From contig OY783215.1 in assembly GCA_963678705.1 (NCBI GenBank), forward strand, positions 15,481,740-15,545,739: a stretch of 64,000 nucleotides of DNA. The letters are read 5' to 3'. The first letter of the stretch is position 1. Every line of letters starts with the position of its first letter. The translations under genes were made by a program, and so were the position numbers. Positions 22,758 to 34,866 of the stretch are shown piece by piece. Source of the DNA: Panorpa germanica. Lineage: Eukaryota; Arthropoda; Insecta; Mecoptera; Panorpidae. Below the pieces are notes generated by a model. The model saw only the letters and a list, made by a program, of their open reading frames with translations. It was not told the DNA's origin and did no database searches.

Positions 22758-23758
22758 TAGGCGAAGGCCTGTGCACATATTATGAATGCTTGTAGCTTTT
22801 CTTCAGGTGAACATCCAGATTTTATTTTATTTTTGAAATTTCTTAAGGATTGCAGTATTTTTGGTATGTCTATTAAGCTATTTATTTCCGCTAATTCTTT
22901 GATGACGTCGTTTATTGATTCCTCTCCTTGTCTTGGATTTTCTTGTGGTGTATATTGTACTTCTTCTTGGGGCGTCGTGGCTGGGCGATAAAGAGATAGA
23001 TTTGGTCTTGCAGGGAGACTTGGGAACTGTTCCCTTGATGGGGTGAATCCGGCAGGTCTGGCTTGTTGTGGTGGTCTCTTATTGTGAGTGGCTTGTAGTT
23101 TTGCTGCATATGATAATCTGTTCGGGCACCCTGGAAAATTGGCAGGATGGGGACCTTCGCAATTGCAACATTGAGCCGGTGAGACCCTATCTTTTTTTGT
23201 GCACTCGGTTGTTCTATGCATTCCCGTGCATTTCACACATCTCTCTTCCAAGTTGCAGCTTACTTGGGTGTGGCCAAACTGTTGGCATCTGTAGCACTGT
23301 ATGCCCTCACTTTTTGTTTTGTACTTTGCAAATTGTACTTTAATATGTGAAATGTCTTTGACCTGCATGTTTAGGTCTCTCACTGTTGTGCTGCCTCGTG
23401 TGAAATATAGTAGATACGGCACTGTATGTCTTGTAGTTTCGGTTTTGGTTTTCAACATGGCTGTCTTTAAGATATGCAGACCTTTTTCTTTTAGCTTTTC
23501 TGTTATTAGTGCTGCATCCATTTGGGGAAGGCCATATAGCACACATTTATAATCTCTTTCGTCTTCTGTCTTGTAGGTGTAGAAGGCGGTTCCGGTATCT
23601 TTTAGTACCTTATTAACATTTTTAAAGTCTTCTAACGTTGTCGTTATTAGCACTATGTCACCACTTGGTTTAAACTTAATGTTATATTTTGCCTTGGCGT
23701 GTTGATTTATCAGTTGGAATAATATGTTTGCGTCTGGTGATGAATATTTAATTATTAT
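22757..23758 (-). CDS. Retrotransposon ORF1, Gag-like, 5' partial
   Basis: This nucleic-acid-binding Gag of the Jockey-type element is open for 333 codons from the first base of the insertion to a TAA at 22759-22757, so the amino-terminal part and the start codon are missing. The middle has the hydrophobic pattern of the PRE_C2HC region. Three Cys/His knuckles follow: CYRCQQFGHTQVSC (CX2CX4HX4C), CVKCTGMHRTTEC (CX2CX3HX4C) and CNCEGPHPANFPGC-like. The carboxy end is rich in Pro, Gln and Glu. The stop overlaps the ORF2 start in the pentamer TAATG. The Gag would package element RNA in a particle (known for the family). Confidence 0.88.
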   Translation of the reverse strand: MIIKYSSPDANILFQLINQHAKAKYNIKFKPSGDIVLITTTLEDFKNVNKVLKDTGTAFYTYKTEDERDYKCVLYGLPQMDAALITEKLKEKGLHILKTAMLKTKTETTRHTVPYLLYFTRGSTTVRDLNMQVKDISHIKVQFAKYKTKSEGIQCYRCQQFGHTQVSCNLEERCVKCTGMHRTTECTKKDRVSPAQCCNCEGPHPANFPGCPNRLSYAAKLQATHNKRPPQQARPAGFTPSREQFPSLPARPNLSLYRPATTPQEEVQYTPQENPRQGEESINDVIKELAEINSLIDIPKILQSLRNFKNKIKSGCSPEEKLQAFIICAQAFA

Positions 23759-23770
23759 TGTGATTTTTAT

Positions 23771-23910
23771 CGTAGAAATTGTTTGCTCTTATAGTCAACG
23801 CTCTGTAGTTCAATATGAAAACTAAACAAATATAAGGGCGGGTCCAAATACCATGCAAATTTAGTGGAAACGCCCATTGCATATGAACCTGGCGGATGCT
23901 TTATTAATTT
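23771..23910 (-). promoter_or_regulatory. Candidate KDM4 copy 2 promoter, split from its gene
   Basis: This matches 9823-9950 of unit 1, including the CCGCCC box and octamer (ATGCAAAT at 23853-23860), but is now separated from the leader donor at 19689 by the 3.9 kb retrotransposon. Confidence 0.4.
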
Positions 23911-24339
23911 AAAAAGCTGATGATTTACTTAATATAATATAAAATCTATCATTTGTGTTCTCAGTAAAGATATCATTTAAAGTAGTTTAATGTAATTAAA
24001 AATTTGGTAATTTACTTAGATCCATTGTGTTTTTAAAAATTTGAAAGTTTATTTTGGTTATTGTAGAATTATTATTTTATATTACAAGTTCAAGGAGCAA
24101 CTAAATTAAAAATATTGTAATCCTAATTTTTTGCATTGTTAATTTATAAATTATTTTCACTTTTCGTTGCAAACCAAATACATTCGCATAATCGAATAAA
24201 AAAGGAAGCTAATATTCTCGAATTCGAATATTCGTTACATCCCTAGTATATAGTATAAATATTTTATTATTAGGTTTTTGTTTTTTCAAGTAAAAATATA
24301 TTATAAATATAGTATTATTGTAATAATATGAACGTATTA

Positions 24340-24591
24340 CCCAGTAAACAATTTAGCAAAGTGTCCTGTTTTGTGACGTTTCTATCACTATTGCATTTCA
24401 ATTATAGTTCGCATCAACTTTATCATCATGTGTATTTCCACAGGTTGAGTAATTTCGCCATTGTAGATGATGAAATAGACAATTCATATGAACGGTTCTG
24501 AGAAACTGGACTGTAAATGAACTCTTTTATCACAGAGAAATCATACACATCTTCAATATGATGGTAAAGTGACTCCAAAATGTTTACTGGA
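24340..24591. mobile_element. CCCAGTAAACA-type MITE, unit 3
   Basis: This is the unit 3 copy of the element at 305-556, with the same ends and flanking TA. Confidence 0.85.
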
Positions 24592-24784
24592 TATCACCCA
24601 CATTATATAATTCATATTTATGAAAGGTGAGAAAGAAACAGTCCAAAGGGCACGCGAGAGATGCTACCTCATTAAGCGCCTTGATTAGAAAGACGCCAAA
24701 GAGCAAAATCGGGTTGCCCACTGTAATTTAAATTCACGGTAAACTATTCTTAGGTAAATGTGCACATCTACTTTAAATTTATCT

Positions 24785-25432
24785 CAGACCGTCCATGGAT
24801 GCCAAAATGCAGACTGATGACTTGCAATTACACTTCACTTATATTTAATTAAATTAAAATCAACTTTTAGGTATTTACGGAGGTACAGGGCCTATTCATA
24901 AATGATGAAAATGTCGCGAAATGTGAAGGACCGATAAAATAGTTAAAATACATGCTGTCTCAAAATTTGAGTGATCTAGGGTGTATAGTTTTCTTTATGT
25001 GATTAAAAAGAGCCCATTTTCATATGCATCAGAACTTTTAGCTCAATTTTATCACAACAATTTTACCTTTTAACTATGAAAAAATGGTGTCACGGTTTTC
25101 AAAAACTACGTGTATAAATATTTTTTTTTAAACTATTAGTCAAATCACCAAATCATATGTAAATTTACAACATTGCCAAATTTATTATTACTTTTTCAAA
25201 ATATTTAATTTAAATTTAAATTGAATTAATATAAATTTGATATTAATTATAAGTAATTTTTTAATTATGAAACTATTATATGCATAAAAATATAATTTGA
25301 ACATGCCAAAAGCCATTTTATTGGGAATTTCATTTTCGAAGGTACAGTCCCATATTTACTCGTTCCTCATATTTTCAATTTCGTAATTCGTATTACAGGT
25401 AGATAAACTTTTTGCATTAACGGGACGGTCTG
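24785..25432. mobile_element. CAGACCGTCCC element, unit 3
   Basis: This is the unit 3 copy. Its left end has one mismatch (CAGACCGTCCA). Confidence 0.5.
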
Positions 25433-25670
25433 TACTTTCTAAACAAATAAAAATACCATACGAATATATACCCATATCTCAATAAAACATTTTACAAATA
25501 TTTTACAAATATTTTCGTTAATTTGAGGCGGCAATATTTGTTTAAGGGATTAGTCCACTCTGACATTTTTATAAAAACAAATTTCTTTTGGCTTAAATTT
25601 TTTTACTTTATACTTTTACTAGCTTTTATTACCTATACTAAAAGAACACCCCTGAATAGTACTTACAGTT

Positions 25671-25833
25671 CTAATTACGATAGTTCGGCGGCGCCTCATA
25701 CTTAAAACAAGTTGTGGGGTATAAACTGCCGATATAACTAAAAATAATAACTAAAATTAGCGTATTATAGATTTATACCGCTCTTATAACCTCTTTTAAG
25801 TATAAGTCACCGCCGAACTATCGTGATTTGGAC
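25671..25833. repeat. Small hairpin element, unit 3
   Basis: This is the unit 3 copy of the hairpin, with the right arm at 25810-25824. Confidence 0.6.
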
Positions 25834-26557
25834 TATATATACAATTATAACACAATACTTTTTCTTTTGCGTAAATCTGAAAAGTGCATTCTTTGAATTG
25901 GTCGCCGCGATATCTCAAGAATGCCTCATCCGATTTTAATTAAAATTACACTATATCTTTCTCATAAATTAAGAAACGAGTAAGAATCGAGTAGGATTGT
26001 TATGGTTCGATGCCTCGTAACTTAATATTTTACCAAAAAATTGATCTTTTTTCACACAATCTTATTTCCACAATTTTTTTAAAACTTTTTGTCCCTATTC
26101 TATTTGAATGATAAAACATTTATTTACAAGATAGTTTACAATAAGTTTACAAATTTAAAAAAAAAAAATGACGATTCCTAAAGATGGTACGATGGAGATC
26201 ATTGGCGAATGTCCCGGCGAACGTGTTTCATGGAACAACTAATATATCCGTCACTTCTATTATCTTTTGATAATTTTTTATATCAATAAATTATTACAAA
26301 TGTATATATTATTTAATGATAATAGAAACATACAGACATTTTTCAGAGCCAGAGTGAGGCTAACTCCTTAAGAAACACAAAAATCAACATTTTTTTCTTA
26401 ATTGAAAATGGTATTAGTTTTATAATATTAGGTATGCCAGACGGGAATATTAAAACAAGTATGGGGTGTATGTATTATATTAGTGAATACAAGAAAGACT
26501 TTCACAATACAGAAATGCAGAAATTAGTGTAGCATTGACTTTGTCTTATGTGTTCTG

Positions 26558-27074
26558 GTATTAAGTACCATTCCCACTCACTGCTTTAATTTTATTTTTT
26601 ATTTTGTATTTAATTTAAATTGTTTAGCATATGGCAATACGCTTAGTCATTCACAGTACCATTTTTAATGTAATTTATTTTTTAACTTTTCTTAATTTTT
26701 TTAGAACATTGCAAGGTCCAATGTTTTAAATTAAAAATATAAAAGAAAAACTATATTACATAATAACCTCGAAAATGTGACAACCTGTCGAAATGCGATA
26801 GAATTTATATTTAATAAAAGTTCAATGTCAGTTTGTCAAAAATTAAGAAGTAAAAACAATTTCTATTGCTAATTGTTATTGAAAATAGTAATATTAATTA
26901 TTTCACCTTAAATTTTGTCCAACTGTCAATATTTATATTACTAAAGAGGGCATAACGCATAAAACACGAATGTGACAAGGAATGCCTATTCTGAAAACCT
27001 GAAATCTGGATTAAAGTATTAGATAAAAACGTAAATTTAATATCAAAACAGTGAGTGGGAATGAGGCTTAATAC
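26558..27074. mobile_element. GTATTAAG-type MITE, unit 3
   Basis: This is the unit 3 copy of the 517-bp element at 2529-3045. Confidence 0.65.
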
Positions 27075-28312
27075 TCTGCTACTTTTATTTTCTCCAATTA
27101 ATTCTAATGACATTATTGTTAATTATTATATTATACATTTATTGTTATTAGTGCTAAATACTTACTTTGACATGTTTCATTATTTTCTCGTAAAAAAATT
27201 GCCTTATAATTCTAACTCTAAAATCAAATACATTTTGAAATTAAACGCGAAGGTGCTTAAGAGCATATCGTTTTTTAAAATACTATTTGCAGTTCTTTAT
27301 CTAATTAGTTTCTATAATATCTGGAATCGCTTCTACAAATGTTTACCATTTACCAGTGGCTCCTAATCGGTGCTCCGCGGAATATTTGTACTGCGAATTT
27401 ATTAATTGTTATGAAAATATTGTCAAGTTAAATATTCCACATAAAATGTTTATTTAGAAAAATTAAATACTAGAAATAATCCAATACATGAGAAAAACAA
27501 ATACAGTATGAGAAAAAAAAACACTTTTGATAATTTTTTCAGTAAAAACCCAAATCTAATTAATTAAATGGAATAATTGTTTTGTTCGTTTTACAAATTG
27601 ATGTTGGATACACATAGGTTTCAACCAAATTTTAGCCTCTACTATAAGTTATAAATATTACTTTGCGAAAAAGAAATTTGAATTTTGATTGAGGAAAAGA
27701 AAAAATGTTAAAAGTTGTTGAATTGAACCTTAAATTGTGGCGCCTCTATGTCGGTCTAACCCTATACTAATCACAATATTTATTGCCTAAATATTCATTC
27801 AGGATCCTTAAACAATTTCTATGTATTACTTTACCATTATGTTGTATATTGTATGTAGTACACTGAACCTATTCATAATATACGGGTATATATGGAACAC
27901 CTTAACAATTTCTAATAATCAATTTTGTTAAGCAGGTTTTATATGACAGTATTTCCTTTTTTTGATTTTATGGTTTAAAGGTTCTATTTGCATTTTAAAT
28001 ATTGTTGTGGATTTATTTCACATTTATGAAGCTACATAAAATATTTGTTGTAAGAAGATTTGCTTACCTAATACTTAATACGTCGGAATCTTTGATATTT
28101 TGACTTGTTTTACAAAAAAGAAAAATATTTGCATAAAAAATTAATAAAACTTAATTATTTAACAAGATCTCTACTAACTCGTGACTACCCTTGCCAAACT
28201 CAGTTTCTTATAAATTAGAATTTGGTTGTGAACTCTTTTTTTTGTGGACGATGTTTTATTTCTATATTAAAATATTGATTAATAAACGTATATTCACGTT
28301 TTTGTTTTATTA

Positions 28313-28606
28313 CTTTTTTTTATATTTATTTACTTATTTGCCTTGACTTTCTTTCGTCATAGCCACCATCAAACATTTTTATACATCTTTTATAATTTAT
28401 AATTCAATTTTACAAATTTCTAAATATTTCAATAATTCACTAATTAATTTTGAATCACTTAACAAAAATTTAGTATTAACAGGAAAAGTTTTAATAACAT
28501 CTAATATATCACTATTCAATTTTGATCTTTCTAAACTATAATTTATGCATTCAAATATAATATGATCCAAAGGAACATTATATTTGTAGAACAAAGGAAT
28601 ATTATA
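28313..28606 (-). mobile_element. Truncated non-LTR fragment, unit 3
   Basis: This is the unit 3 copy of the insertion at 4283-4576. The 65-codon frame is at 28594-28397. Confidence 0.65.
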
Positions 28607-28769
28607 TTTGTTTTATTAAATATTCCAAAATTGATGGATATATATCTATTTAAATTTTGAATTTTGTTTAACTGCGTAATATTCCGGATGCATTCCAGTA
28701 GTTGATGACGTCATGAACTAAAAAGAATATAATAAGCAATATTATACTTTCTATTAATACTTTTTATTA

Positions 28770-29130
28770 ATGGAATGGCGACAGATGAGGCAGAGAGAAG
28801 ATGAGACTAAGACACAAGTGTGAAAGAGAAGTTAAGAAGAAGAGACAGGCAGATATAACAGGAAACAATGGACAAAATTTAAGAGAAAAAAAAAACAATT
28901 ACAACACAAGATATTAAAGGATTTGGAAGGGAGAGATACCACAATACTTAAGAGAATAAGACACAAAAAACATGAGAAGGATTCCCAGATTTAGATTGGG
29001 AAACGAGGAGAAACAGATAATGTGCAAAGAAATGCGAGGAAAGGATGTATAGGGTGTGCGGAAAGGAGATAGAAACATTGGAGCACATACAGTTTTCATG
29101 TGAGAAAAAGGTAATAAGCAAAAAGAATAT
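28770..29130 (+). pseudogene. Decayed reverse-transcriptase tail, unit 3
   Basis: This is the unit 3 copy of the relic at 4740-5099, with the same frameshifts and stops. Confidence 0.5.
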
Positions 29131-29369
29131 AAATAGATAAATTTATATTTATTTTTTCGTTTGGAAGGAGTGAGAATGTTTAGATTTAACAAGAATCATA
29201 ATTGAATTAAGTACAATGATATGTAAATAAATGAATTAAGACACAAGAATGTAGGTTTAAAAACGAGTTCTATTACAAATAGGTTTATAAATGGTTCTAT
29301 TGTTTATCTTACCAAACCATAACTCTCAGAAAATGTTTGTTTGATGCCTTTTTTGTAGATTATAATACT

Positions 29370-30184
29370 ACTAGAGATTACCCCCTTCGCAAAGCGACGT
29401 CTTTTTAGTGTTTATGATTTGAATCCAACAAAGTCATTCGTAATTTCATTTCAAATTTTAATTCTATTTTCAAATTGATTTTTTTTAACTCATTCAATAA
29501 TAAAAAAAATTTTCGTATAAATTGACTAAAAAAATATATTTTTTTTAATAATTTGACCAACTCTTTTTCAAAATTTGGAATATTTTTTTCGATTTGTAAA
29601 TTAGGTATTAAAGTTAGTACATATATAAAATTTCAACTTTCTGCCCCGTGCTTCCAAATAAAATTATTGAATTTTGAATATTTTTTTTTCATAATATATT
29701 CAAAATTCAAAATTTGAGATTTCTCTAACATTTCCTATCGGGTCTCTTTTTCTATTTTTCAATTTCTAATTTTAAAAAAATATTAGCATTGAACACCGTA
29801 ATACACATGCCAAATTTTAACTTTCTATCTTGTACGAATTAAAATACGGGGGCAATTTTTGTCGAGAGTATAAATTGTGCTCGAAAGTTGAAATTTTGTA
29901 TATAGGCTAACCTTGGTAATTTATTTACGAATCGCAGAAAAAAATCCCAAATTTTGAAAAAAAGTTGGCCAAAAAACGCATAAATTGAAAATATTTAATA
30001 TTTTGTTAAAAAGAATATATTTTTTTAGTCAGTTTATATGAAAAGTTATTTTTGTTTTTATATGTAAAATTTATATAATAGAACGAGTTAAATATTTCAA
30101 TTTTAAAATGGAATATAAATTTGATTTGAAATTAAAACCACACACAAAAGACAGTCATAGTTCGCGACGGGGGTAAACTCTAGT
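29370..30184. mobile_element. 815-bp foldback element, unit 3
   Basis: This is the unit 3 copy of the foldback at 5339-6153. Confidence 0.7.
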
Positions 30185-30862
30185 TATACTGTAATACTAT
30201 AGTACTCAAGTAATATTCATAGAAAAACTATGTCATCTGAATCGTATCTGGTCATGTAAAACAGCCTTTACATTGACTTGGTCAGACATTCCAAAAACAT
30301 TGCAATATTAAAGTGCTACCTGCATTGATTGCTCCCACAACAAATGAACTTGTTTTCTTTTTCTTTCATTACCTGATTAACACATATTGAAAATGTTATT
30401 TTTTATTGAAAAAAATCTGTTTCAAAAAATATTAAAAATTTTCTTAATTTTGCTGTAAAAGAATTTATGCCTTACAAACCATCGAATTGAATCTGTTTAT
30501 ACGTTTTTAGTTAAAATAAAATTGGTGATATAATTTGAATGCTTGTTATTTACATTTTTATATATTTACATTTTTACATTTTTTCATATTTACATTTTTA
30601 CACTTAAATAAGTAGCAATATTTCAATAATAATATTCGTCATAGAAATGTTCTTAAATAATAATAGGTATATAAGTATAAGTACTTAAATATTTAAATTA
30701 TTACTAAAACTAAATACATAAAAAAATATCGCTTCTCTCTATTTACATATTTACATTATATTTCATTTTTTACACTTTTAAAAATAGTTTTAATAGGTCC
30801 AATTATAAAAGTCTGTGGAACTGTGTTTTGAGGATTCCTCATAGTTGATTTAAACTGATTAA
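30185..30862. other. 3' flank of KDM4 copy 3
   Basis: This corresponds to 6154-6831 of unit 1. Nothing beyond the probable 3' untranslated region and a small TTTACATTTTTA-like repeat is visible. Confidence 0.45.
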
Positions 30863-32407
30863 CTAATCAGATTCAAATGGTTCTTCGGGATGAGGTTCAT
30901 CAACATAAAGCCCCATTTTCCAGTCTTCATACTTCTCAGGTTGGAATCTCTTAACAAAGGTGTCCATATCTATGGTCAACATACCATTTGGACATGTGCA
31001 ATGCTGCACTTTCTTACCATACTCAATCCATCGTTCCGTTGCAAAATTTGAGGATTCTGCGCAATTGAATCCGTGATTAAATCCGGCATGATAGCCTAAT
31101 GGAAACGTAATAATGATTTCCCCGGCTTCTTGGGTGATTACGTCAAACGGTATTTTATTTTCTTTTAAAACTTCCGGGCTAATTAACATTGTTTTGTGGC
31201 GTAGATAACCGGGGCAGAGTTTGCTTTCTGGAATATGTTTCCTAACTAAGTTTTCAAGTCTTCTAGCATGTTTAGGAGGAATGGCGTACCAAGTCTTCGG
31301 TGCGCCAAAATGCACATAATTTATGGAGTATAAGTCCATATCTTCCGTATGCCATGCGAAGCTGGTTTTCCACGTGCCAAAATACAGGTACGAGTTATTA
31401 ACACCGTCGATAGTATAATTGTAATCGCGAACTACGTAATCTAAAATGCTGCCTAATTTGTTAATGTTCCATGAGGAACAATGGTCATCCGTTAGACTCG
31501 CCAAAACATCAATTCCATAAATGGGAGCACCTTTTACAACATCCTCCCAATATATTCGCTCCAAGTCTTCGTGATCATGATGTAGAGGAGTTTCTTTTTC
31601 GCACGATGTCGCATTTTTCTTAAATTGCTTTAAACTCGTTTGTCTTTTTTTCGCATTTAATTGTTCATATATGCCTTTTGTTTGCGTCTCAGTAACATGC
31701 TGAGCAACTGGTGTTTTAATTTTGAACGTCGTTTCGTCCATTCTATACCCATTTTTACTTGGAACCCATTCCGGAGGCGGAATAATTTTGCAAATTCCTG
31801 CTTCATGCGCACCAACGGATTCAATGTACGAAATGAATTTGTTAAAATCTTGGAATTCGTCCCAAGTCGGTCGGAAAACTTTTATGGAGGGTACTGGGTA
31901 TCCAAACTTAAAGTCTTCTCCTTCTTCTTCGTGTGTTGTTTGACACTTCGGCACTGTGTAACCGTCCTCTGTTGTTAGACACTCCGGCACTGTGTAACCG
32001 TCCTCTGTTGTTAGACACTCCGGCACTGTGTAACCGTCCTCTGTTGTTAGACACTCCGGCACTGTGTAACCGTCCTCTGTTGTTAGATACTCCGGCACTG
32101 TGTGAACGTCATCTGTTCTTAGATACTCAGGCACTGTGTAAACGTCATTTCTTCTTAGATAATCCGGCAGTGTGTGAACGTCATTTGTGGTTCCAAACAA
32201 GGGTCTGTTTTTCTGATCACCCACTATTACGTCCCGTGCTCCTTCACCACTGGTCAATGTTTTGTTCTTTATAGCTTTCCTCAACTTCTCTATGTATTCT
32301 TCAATGCTAACTGCAATTTATTTAATTATATTAATATTACTTATCTTATATATTAGGTATTATATGTTCGTTAAATACAATAATTAAAACTTACCCGTAG
32401 AATTCAT
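30863..32407 (-). CDS. Kdm4: KDM4-type demethylase, copy 3
   Basis: Two coding exons (32407-32395 and 32310-30863) give 486 residues, the same length as copy 1 with seven 12-residue repeats. Differences from copy 1 that can be seen are K to R in the KKAIKN stretch (RKAIKN) and SILDYV for SMLDYV. All metal, cofactor and zinc ligands are conserved. Its candidate promoter and leader (33705-33981) are uninterrupted. Three intact frames with so few changes suggest either very recent duplication or selection and gene conversion. Confidence 0.92.
31928..32179 (-). repeat. 36-bp coding minisatellite, 7 repeats (copy 3)
   Basis: The number and order of units are the same as in copy 1. Confidence 0.9.
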
Positions 32408-33704
32408 TATGCCTTTTTGAAGTAGACTATCTGGAAAATAAAAAAAATAAATTATTCTATAAAGTCACATGTGATTACATCTTATAATTAACTAAACCGC
32501 TTCTTGAGTTTATAATTGTTAATTTATAAAAAATATATTGAATATTATTTTTATAGCGTTTCATTTTCCTATATTAAAACAGCAATATGAGACACTAATT
32601 GGTTAATTTATATATTATGTAATAATATTTAAGTTATCTAATACTTGTATAGTCTATTATCATTTGAATATTTGCTTAAATGTTCTGATTAGCTATGTAA
32701 ATTAAAGTTCGATTTAACACCGAATTAATTTTGATTGACACCACTACTCCGAATCGACTGTTTACTTCACCGACGTCTTGTGAAATCATGTGTTATGCGA
32801 ACAGTAGTATACATTATTTTGTAATGATTACTATCTTTACTTATTATAAATTATTGTATTTAATATAATTAATTTTATTTCTCTATTTTAACACTAAAAC
32901 TGAGTGAGTAGGAATGGAGCTTAAATCATTGTTCACAAACTCAATTAAAATTCAAAAACTTTACTAGTCAAAAATAATAAAAAAAATTCCTATAAAAATT
33001 TAAATTATATATCTGTCTCGTTTGTTCTAATACAACATATACATAAGTACATCTCTTTCCTACTACCACCAAAATGGCGCCGCCAGACACCTGTTTGTAG
33101 GTATAAATATTTAACAATAAAATAATATGAGAAATTATTAGAAGTTATTCATTTAAGAATCAAATGAAATAAGTCGTTCCAAAAATATACAAATATGACA
33201 ACTAATTAGGGACAGGAGTTTGTGAATGTATAAAATAATCTACCCTCAAAAGATATTCGTTTACAATCTAATCGGACAGAAGAAATATTATAATAAATTT
33301 TTCTTTACAATATCATATTTTACAGTTTATAATAAACAAAAATGAAATACACCTTCGCGGAGTCTCATGTACATGCATAAAACATAAGAAACATAGACCA
33401 AACACATGAAATATTGGAAATCGTTTTGAGTCAAATCATAATATAATGCGTTATGACATATATTTCAATATATAAATTTGTTTGAGAATTTAATAAATAT
33501 GTTTTTTGTTTAGTTAATATATTACAAAAAATGTCATAGCAATTAGTATTCACAAAAACATCACAGAATCGTTGCTAAAATAATTCAAAATATCACATTT
33601 AAGACAAAATTTCACATTTTCAAATATAAAATAATAGAAAATCTAATGTTTCTTTATTTTGTATAATTTTACAAAATTCTATAATAATATCATATTAGAC
33701 TTAC
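32408..33704 (-). other. Leader and candidate leader intron of KDM4 copy 3
   Basis: This corresponds to 8377-9673 of unit 1, with the same splice-site motifs. No other gene was found. Confidence 0.45.
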
Positions 33705-33981
33705 CTTTCGCAAATTATATATGTTATAATTTTTAATTTCCTTGGAATTCGCCAATCACTATTTAGCACATGCACAAATTTTATAAAAATAGTTAAATGT
33801 ATATAACTTACAATGTGATCAGTATGAATTACAAAGTATAAATGATTTTTATCGTAGAAATTGTTTGCTCTTATAGTCAACGCTCTGTAGTTCAATATGA
33901 AAACTAAACAAATATAAGGGCGGGTCCAAATACCATGCAAATTTAGTGGAAACGCCCACTGCATATGAACCTTGATGATGC
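33705..33981 (-). promoter_or_regulatory. Candidate promoter and leader of KDM4 copy 3
   Basis: The sequence is nearly identical to 9674-9950. The octamer lies at 33935-33942 on the plus strand, with the CCGCCC box beside it. Confidence 0.4.
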
Positions 33982-34421
33982 TTTATTAATTTAAAAAGCT
34001 GATGATTTACTTAATATAATATAAAATCTATCATTTGTGTTCTCAGTAAAGATATCATTTAAAGTAGTTTAATGTAATTAAAAATTTGGTAATTTACTTA
34101 GATCCATTCTGTTTTTAAAAATTTGAAAGTTTATTTTGGTTATTGTAGAATTATTATTTTATATTACAAGTTCAAGGAGCAACTAAATTAAAAATATTGT
34201 AATCCTAATCTTTTGCATTGTTAATTTATAAATTATTTTCACTTTTCGTTGCAAACCAAATACATCCGCATAATCGAATAAAAAAGGAAGCTAATATTCG
34301 CGAATTCGAATATTCGTTACATCCCTAGTATATAGTATAAATATTTTATTATTAGGTTTTTGTTTTTTCAAGTAAAAATATATTATAAATATAGTATTAT
34401 TGTAATAATATGAACGTATTA

Positions 34422-34673
34422 CCCAGTAAACAATTTAGCAAAGTGTCCTGTTTTGTGACGTTTCTATCACTATTGCATTTCAATTATAGTTCGCATCAAC
34501 TTTTTCATCATGTGTATTTCCACAGGTTGAGTAATTTCGCCATTGTAGATGATGAAATAGACAATTCATATGAACGGTTCTGAGAAACTGGACTGTAAAT
34601 GAACTCTTTTATCACAGAGAAATCATACACATCTTCAATATGATGGTAAAGTGACTCCAAAATGTTTACTGGA
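34422..34673. mobile_element. CCCAGTAAACA-type MITE, unit 4
   Basis: This is the copy in the truncated fourth unit, with the same ends and flanking TA. Confidence 0.85.
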
Positions 34674-34866
34674 TATCACCCACATTATATAATCCATATT
34701 TATGAAAGGTGAGAAAGAAACAGTCCAAAGGGCACGCGAGAGATGCTACCTCATTAAGCGCCTTGATTAGAAAGACGCCAAAGAGCAAAATCGGGTTGCC
34801 CACTGTAATTTAAATTCACGGTAAACTATTCTTAGGTAAATGTGCACATCTACTTTAAATTTATCT

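Larger units (their letters stand above)
19838..23760 (-). mobile_element. Jockey-type non-LTR retrotransposon, 5'-truncated
   Basis: A 3,923-bp insertion, present only in unit 2, is flanked by the 11-bp duplication TGATTTTTATC (19827-19837 and 23761-23771). The empty site is visible at 9812-9822 and in unit 3. It is transcribed on the minus strand, like the KDM4 gene. ORF1 (Gag) runs off the 5' end without a start, so the element was truncated on insertion. ORF2 (endonuclease and reverse transcriptase) is complete. The 3' end carries AATAAAATATC and a doubled GAACTT, not a long A tail. The intact frames and clean duplication imply recent insertion. Confidence 0.93.
10087..24035. repeat. Tandem array unit 2, with retrotransposon insertion
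   Basis: This is the second head-to-tail copy. It differs from units 1 and 3 in three large ways. It lacks 257 bp present at 2156-2412 of unit 1 (junction near 12245-12248). Its KDM4 gene has four more 36-bp coding repeats. A 3.9 kb non-LTR retrotransposon sits at 19838-23760. Elsewhere only scattered substitutions and small indels separate it from unit 1. Confidence 0.95.
24036..34117. repeat. Tandem array unit 3
   Basis: This is the third head-to-tail copy, the same length as unit 1 to within a few bases. It keeps the 257 bp that unit 2 lost. Near 25138 it has a small rearrangement (ACTATTAGTCAAATCACC followed by an extra ACAACATTGCC) that is shared with unit 4 but not with units 1 and 2, so units 3 and 4 are the closest relatives here. 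Confidence 0.95.

Noticed and set aside
20932..23552. Several plus-strand frames across the retrotransposon
   Set aside because: They are antisense shadows of the long ORF1 and ORF2 of the element.
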